NCBI GenBank assembly: GCA_028707635.1
Contig: JAQWAQ010000013.1
Coordinates: 1-41,088, forward strand
DNA length: 41,088 bases
Direction of reading: 5' to 3'
DNA from: Negativicutes bacterium
GTDB lineage: Bacteria; Bacillota; Negativicutes; JAAYSF01
A program made the position numbers and the translations under genes. Under the pieces are notes generated by a model, which was not told the DNA's origin, made no database searches, and saw only the letters and a list, made by a program, of their open reading frames with translations. This document shows positions 39,192 to 41,088 of the stretch, piece by piece. Numbering within the stretch: the stretch's first letter is position 1; each line of letters begins with the position of its first letter.

Positions 39192-40517
39192 ATGAACAGA
39201 ACCGTTCCGTTTAAATTTATTCATTGCGCTGACTTGCATTTGGCAACTCCGTTTGAGGGGGTGTTTGACAAGGTGCCGCCGCAAATCGGTACTGCTTTGC
39301 GGGAAGCAACTTTTCAGGCTTTTGAAAAGGTCATCCAGGCGGCCGTTGAGCACCAGGTTGATTTTGTGGTTGTTGCCGGAGATGTTTATGATGGAGTAAG
39401 GCACAGTACAAGAGCACAGATACGCTTTGCTGAAGCGCTTGAGATATTAGATTCACGAGAGATTAAGAGCGTTATTGCTCATGGCAATCATGACCCGCTT
39501 GAAGCCTGGTATGCGCAATATCGCCTTCCGGCAAGCGTACATCGTTTCGGCGATCAAGCCGTAGAATGTGTTCCGATCATGAAAGATGGTCAAACGATTG
39601 CTAATATTTATGGTATAAGTCATGGCAAGTACAATGTTGAGGAAAATCTCGCTAAACACTTTACCACAGTGGAACCTGCTGTTTTTTCAGTAGGGGTTTT
39701 GCACTGTAATGTCGGTAATCTGAATGATGACAGGTATGCGCCCTGTACCCTGGAGGACTTACGGACGGCCGGGATTGATTATTGGGCACTAGGGCATGTG
39801 CATACCCGGAAGATTCTTCAGGACAAGCGTCCTTGCGTTATTTATCCAGGGAATACCCAAGGGGTAAGTATTCGTGAGATAGGCCCGCGCGGCTGCTGCT
39901 TGGTGGCTGTTGACGAACACAGAAATGTCGTTTCCACCTTTATTGATACAGATATTATCCGCTGGGAAAAGCGTGAAGTATCGATCAACGAAATGACAGA
40001 GCTTCATGATGTAATGATGGCCCTTCGCAAGTATAAAGAAGAAGTCCGCGGTCAAGCTGAAGGGCGAGGGACGATTCTAAGAGTCGGCCTGATAGGACGA
40101 GGGCCGCTTGATAGCGTTCTGCGGGGAACAAGTAAAGTTATGCCATTAAGCCTCGAAGAGGATTTAATGGCCCAGCTTAGACTAAATGAAGAAAAGCGTT
40201 CTGATTTTGTCTGGCTTGAATCGCTGCAAGTTCAGACCCGACCCGCGATTGATATCGAAGTCCGACGGACAACACCTGATTTTGTGGGTGATTTCCTCCG
40301 GCGGTCGGCTGAGATGCGCGAAAGCCTGGCAGGGCTAGGTCCCTCCGAACAGCGTGAGGCGCTGCAGAAGGTGATTAGCGGCTTTTTGGCTAAACGGCAG
40401 GAATTCAATAAAATCAGCTTTATGCTTGAACAAATGACAGCTGATGACCTGATGGGTTTGCTGGAGGAGGCTGAAACACTAGGGCTGAATCTGTTGGTTG
40501 AGGGTGAAGAGACGTGA
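39192..40517 (+). CDS. DNA repair exonuclease, YhaO-like metallophosphoesterase (SbcD/Mre11 family)
   Basis: A 441-residue calcineurin-like nuclease of the Mre11/SbcD group, closest in layout to Bacillus YhaO. The metal-binding motifs are complete and in order: FIHCADLHLATPFEGV, VVVAGDVYDG, VIAHGNHDPLEAW, GVLHCNVGN and YWALGHVHTRKIL, then YPGNTQG. The C-terminal third carries the capping and partner-binding part. GGGGAT lies upstream of ATG 39192. Its stop overlaps the GTG start of the ATPase gene by four bases (GTGA), so the two are coupled, as in yhaO-yhaN. It is distinct from the sbcCD pair at the left edge, so the genome carries two Rad50/Mre11-type systems. Confidence 0.92.
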   Translation: MNRTVPFKFIHCADLHLATPFEGVFDKVPPQIGTALREATFQAFEKVIQAAVEHQVDFVVVAGDVYDGVRHSTRAQIRFAEALEILDSREIKSVIAHGNHDPLEAWYAQYRLPASVHRFGDQAVECVPIMKDGQTIANIYGISHGKYNVEENLAKHFTTVEPAVFSVGVLHCNVGNLNDDRYAPCTLEDLRTAGIDYWALGHVHTRKILQDKRPCVIYPGNTQGVSIREIGPRGCCLVAVDEHRNVVSTFIDTDIIRWEKREVSINEMTELHDVMMALRKYKEEVRGQAEGRGTILRVGLIGRGPLDSVLRGTSKVMPLSLEEDLMAQLRLNEEKRSDFVWLESLQVQTRPAIDIEVRRTTPDFVGDFLRRSAEMRESLAGLGPSEQREALQKVISGFLAKRQEFNKISFMLEQMTADDLMGLLEEAETLGLNLLVEGEET

Positions 40518-41088
40518 AGATAAAAAATATTCATTTAGATGGTTATGGCATCTATCACAATCAGGCTTTGCAAAATTTATCGAAGGGTCTTAACATCTTT
40601 ACCGGAAAAAATGAGAGTGGTAAAAGTACACTCATGCAGTTTATCCGCATGATGTTTTTCGGCAACAAACGGGGCCAGAGAAATACGTATCCGCCGTTAA
40701 GGGGTGGCAATTATGGCGGCAGTATGGACATTGCTTTAGAGGATGGCAAGCAATATGTGCTTAAGCGAACGGTGCGGAATCTTACAGTGATGGATGAAAT
40801 GGGCGCTCCGCTTGGTATTAGTCCACAACTAGCGTGGCTGGGTGGGCTTGAACGGGAGACTTATGAAAGTATATTCTCGATTGGTTTAGCAGATTTGCAG
40901 GGGCTTAAGCTGCTTGATAGTGAGGATGTTAAGGGACGATTTTTTACCGCTGGGGTCGGGATCAACGCCAGTGCGCTTAATGAGACGTTAGCGGCTCTTG
41001 ATGCTAAGATGACGGCTTTGCTCAAGAAGAAGGGTGATGGGGTGATTAATCGTCTGCTTGCTGAAAAGAGCGACACCGATGATCAAAT
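40514..41088 (+). CDS. YhaN-like AAA/SMC-type ATPase, 5' part (continues beyond window)
   Basis: The first 191 codons of a large Rad50/SMC-like ATPase. It starts GTG 40514 inside the stop of the nuclease gene, MKIKNIHLDGYGIYHNQALQ. Walker A is FTGKNESGKSTLMQF (about residues 29-43), followed by IRMMFFGNKRG and a Q-loop region (FSIGLADLQGLKLLDSED). The last part enters a charged helix (LDAKMTALLKKKGDG), probably the start of the coiled coil. The frame is open to the last base, so the gene is truncated only by the window edge. The N-terminus and nuclease partner fit YhaN better than SbcC. Confidence 0.9.
   Translation, partial: MKIKNIHLDGYGIYHNQALQNLSKGLNIFTGKNESGKSTLMQFIRMMFFGNKRGQRNTYPPLRGGNYGGSMDIALEDGKQYVLKRTVRNLTVMDEMGAPLGISPQLAWLGGLERETYESIFSIGLADLQGLKLLDSEDVKGRFFTAGVGINASALNETLAALDAKMTALLKKKGDGVINRLLAEKSDTDDQ

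Overview
The window looks like chromosomal DNA of a diderm, endospore-forming, strictly anaerobic Firmicute, most likely a Negativicute of the Sporomusaceae. This is inferred from gene content and has not been tested by database search. The evidence is: Firmicute-type machinery (AddAB, a T-box leader, YhaO/YhaN, YkvI, DUF1653, DUF2225), together with a signal-peptide-bearing OmpH/Skp periplasmic chaperone that implies an outer membrane, plus rubrerythrin, an iron-sulfur aldo/keto reductase, LutABC and a ferredoxin-type thioredoxin reductase candidate. There is no prophage, insertion sequence or CRISPR array.

Layout. 1-8986: 3' end of sbcC, then addB and addA, a plus-strand DNA-repair operon. 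9005-12806: an isomerase-like crotonase and a lutA-lutB-lutC lactate-oxidation operon. 12807-15221: rubrerythrin (minus), tRNA-Ala(CGC), and an orphan branched-chain-amino-acid-type binding lipoprotein. 15346-18986: small genes (DUF1653, rnhA, two unknowns), DUF2225 and an amino-acid permease. 19027-23888: a minus-strand serine-biosynthesis operon, serA-DUF1015-serC, with a well-formed promoter and a T-box leader; a flavin reductase-like gene follows. The DUF1015 gene carries a frameshift just before its conserved C-terminal motif. 24055-27472: Fe-S aldo/keto reductase, small membrane protein, thioredoxin-reductase-like flavoprotein and YkvI-like transporter. 27782-30244: PAS/HD-GYP protein and serS with a possible attenuator. 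30485-32831: Fur-box-controlled feoA-feoB and a 47-residue eight-cysteine protein. 32859-38949: a looser region with an Eis-like acetyltransferase, several hypotheticals, OmpH, a DUF2935 protein, a decayed 42-bp repeat tract, a striking Cys-Phe-Pro-Arg hexapeptide-repeat protein and DoxX. 39192-41088: a YhaO-like nuclease and the start of its YhaN-like ATPase partner.

The most unusual feature is a dispersed intergenic repeat family. There are four near-full copies of about 125-135 bp (12803, 25392, 30299 and 37565) and about five remnants. Each full copy folds into two hairpins, and the second hairpin keeps its pairing while its sequence changes between copies. Most genes are bounded by strong intrinsic terminators, several of them bidirectional. 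Start sites were chosen by ribosome-binding-site spacing and family N-termini, so several differ from the longest open frame.
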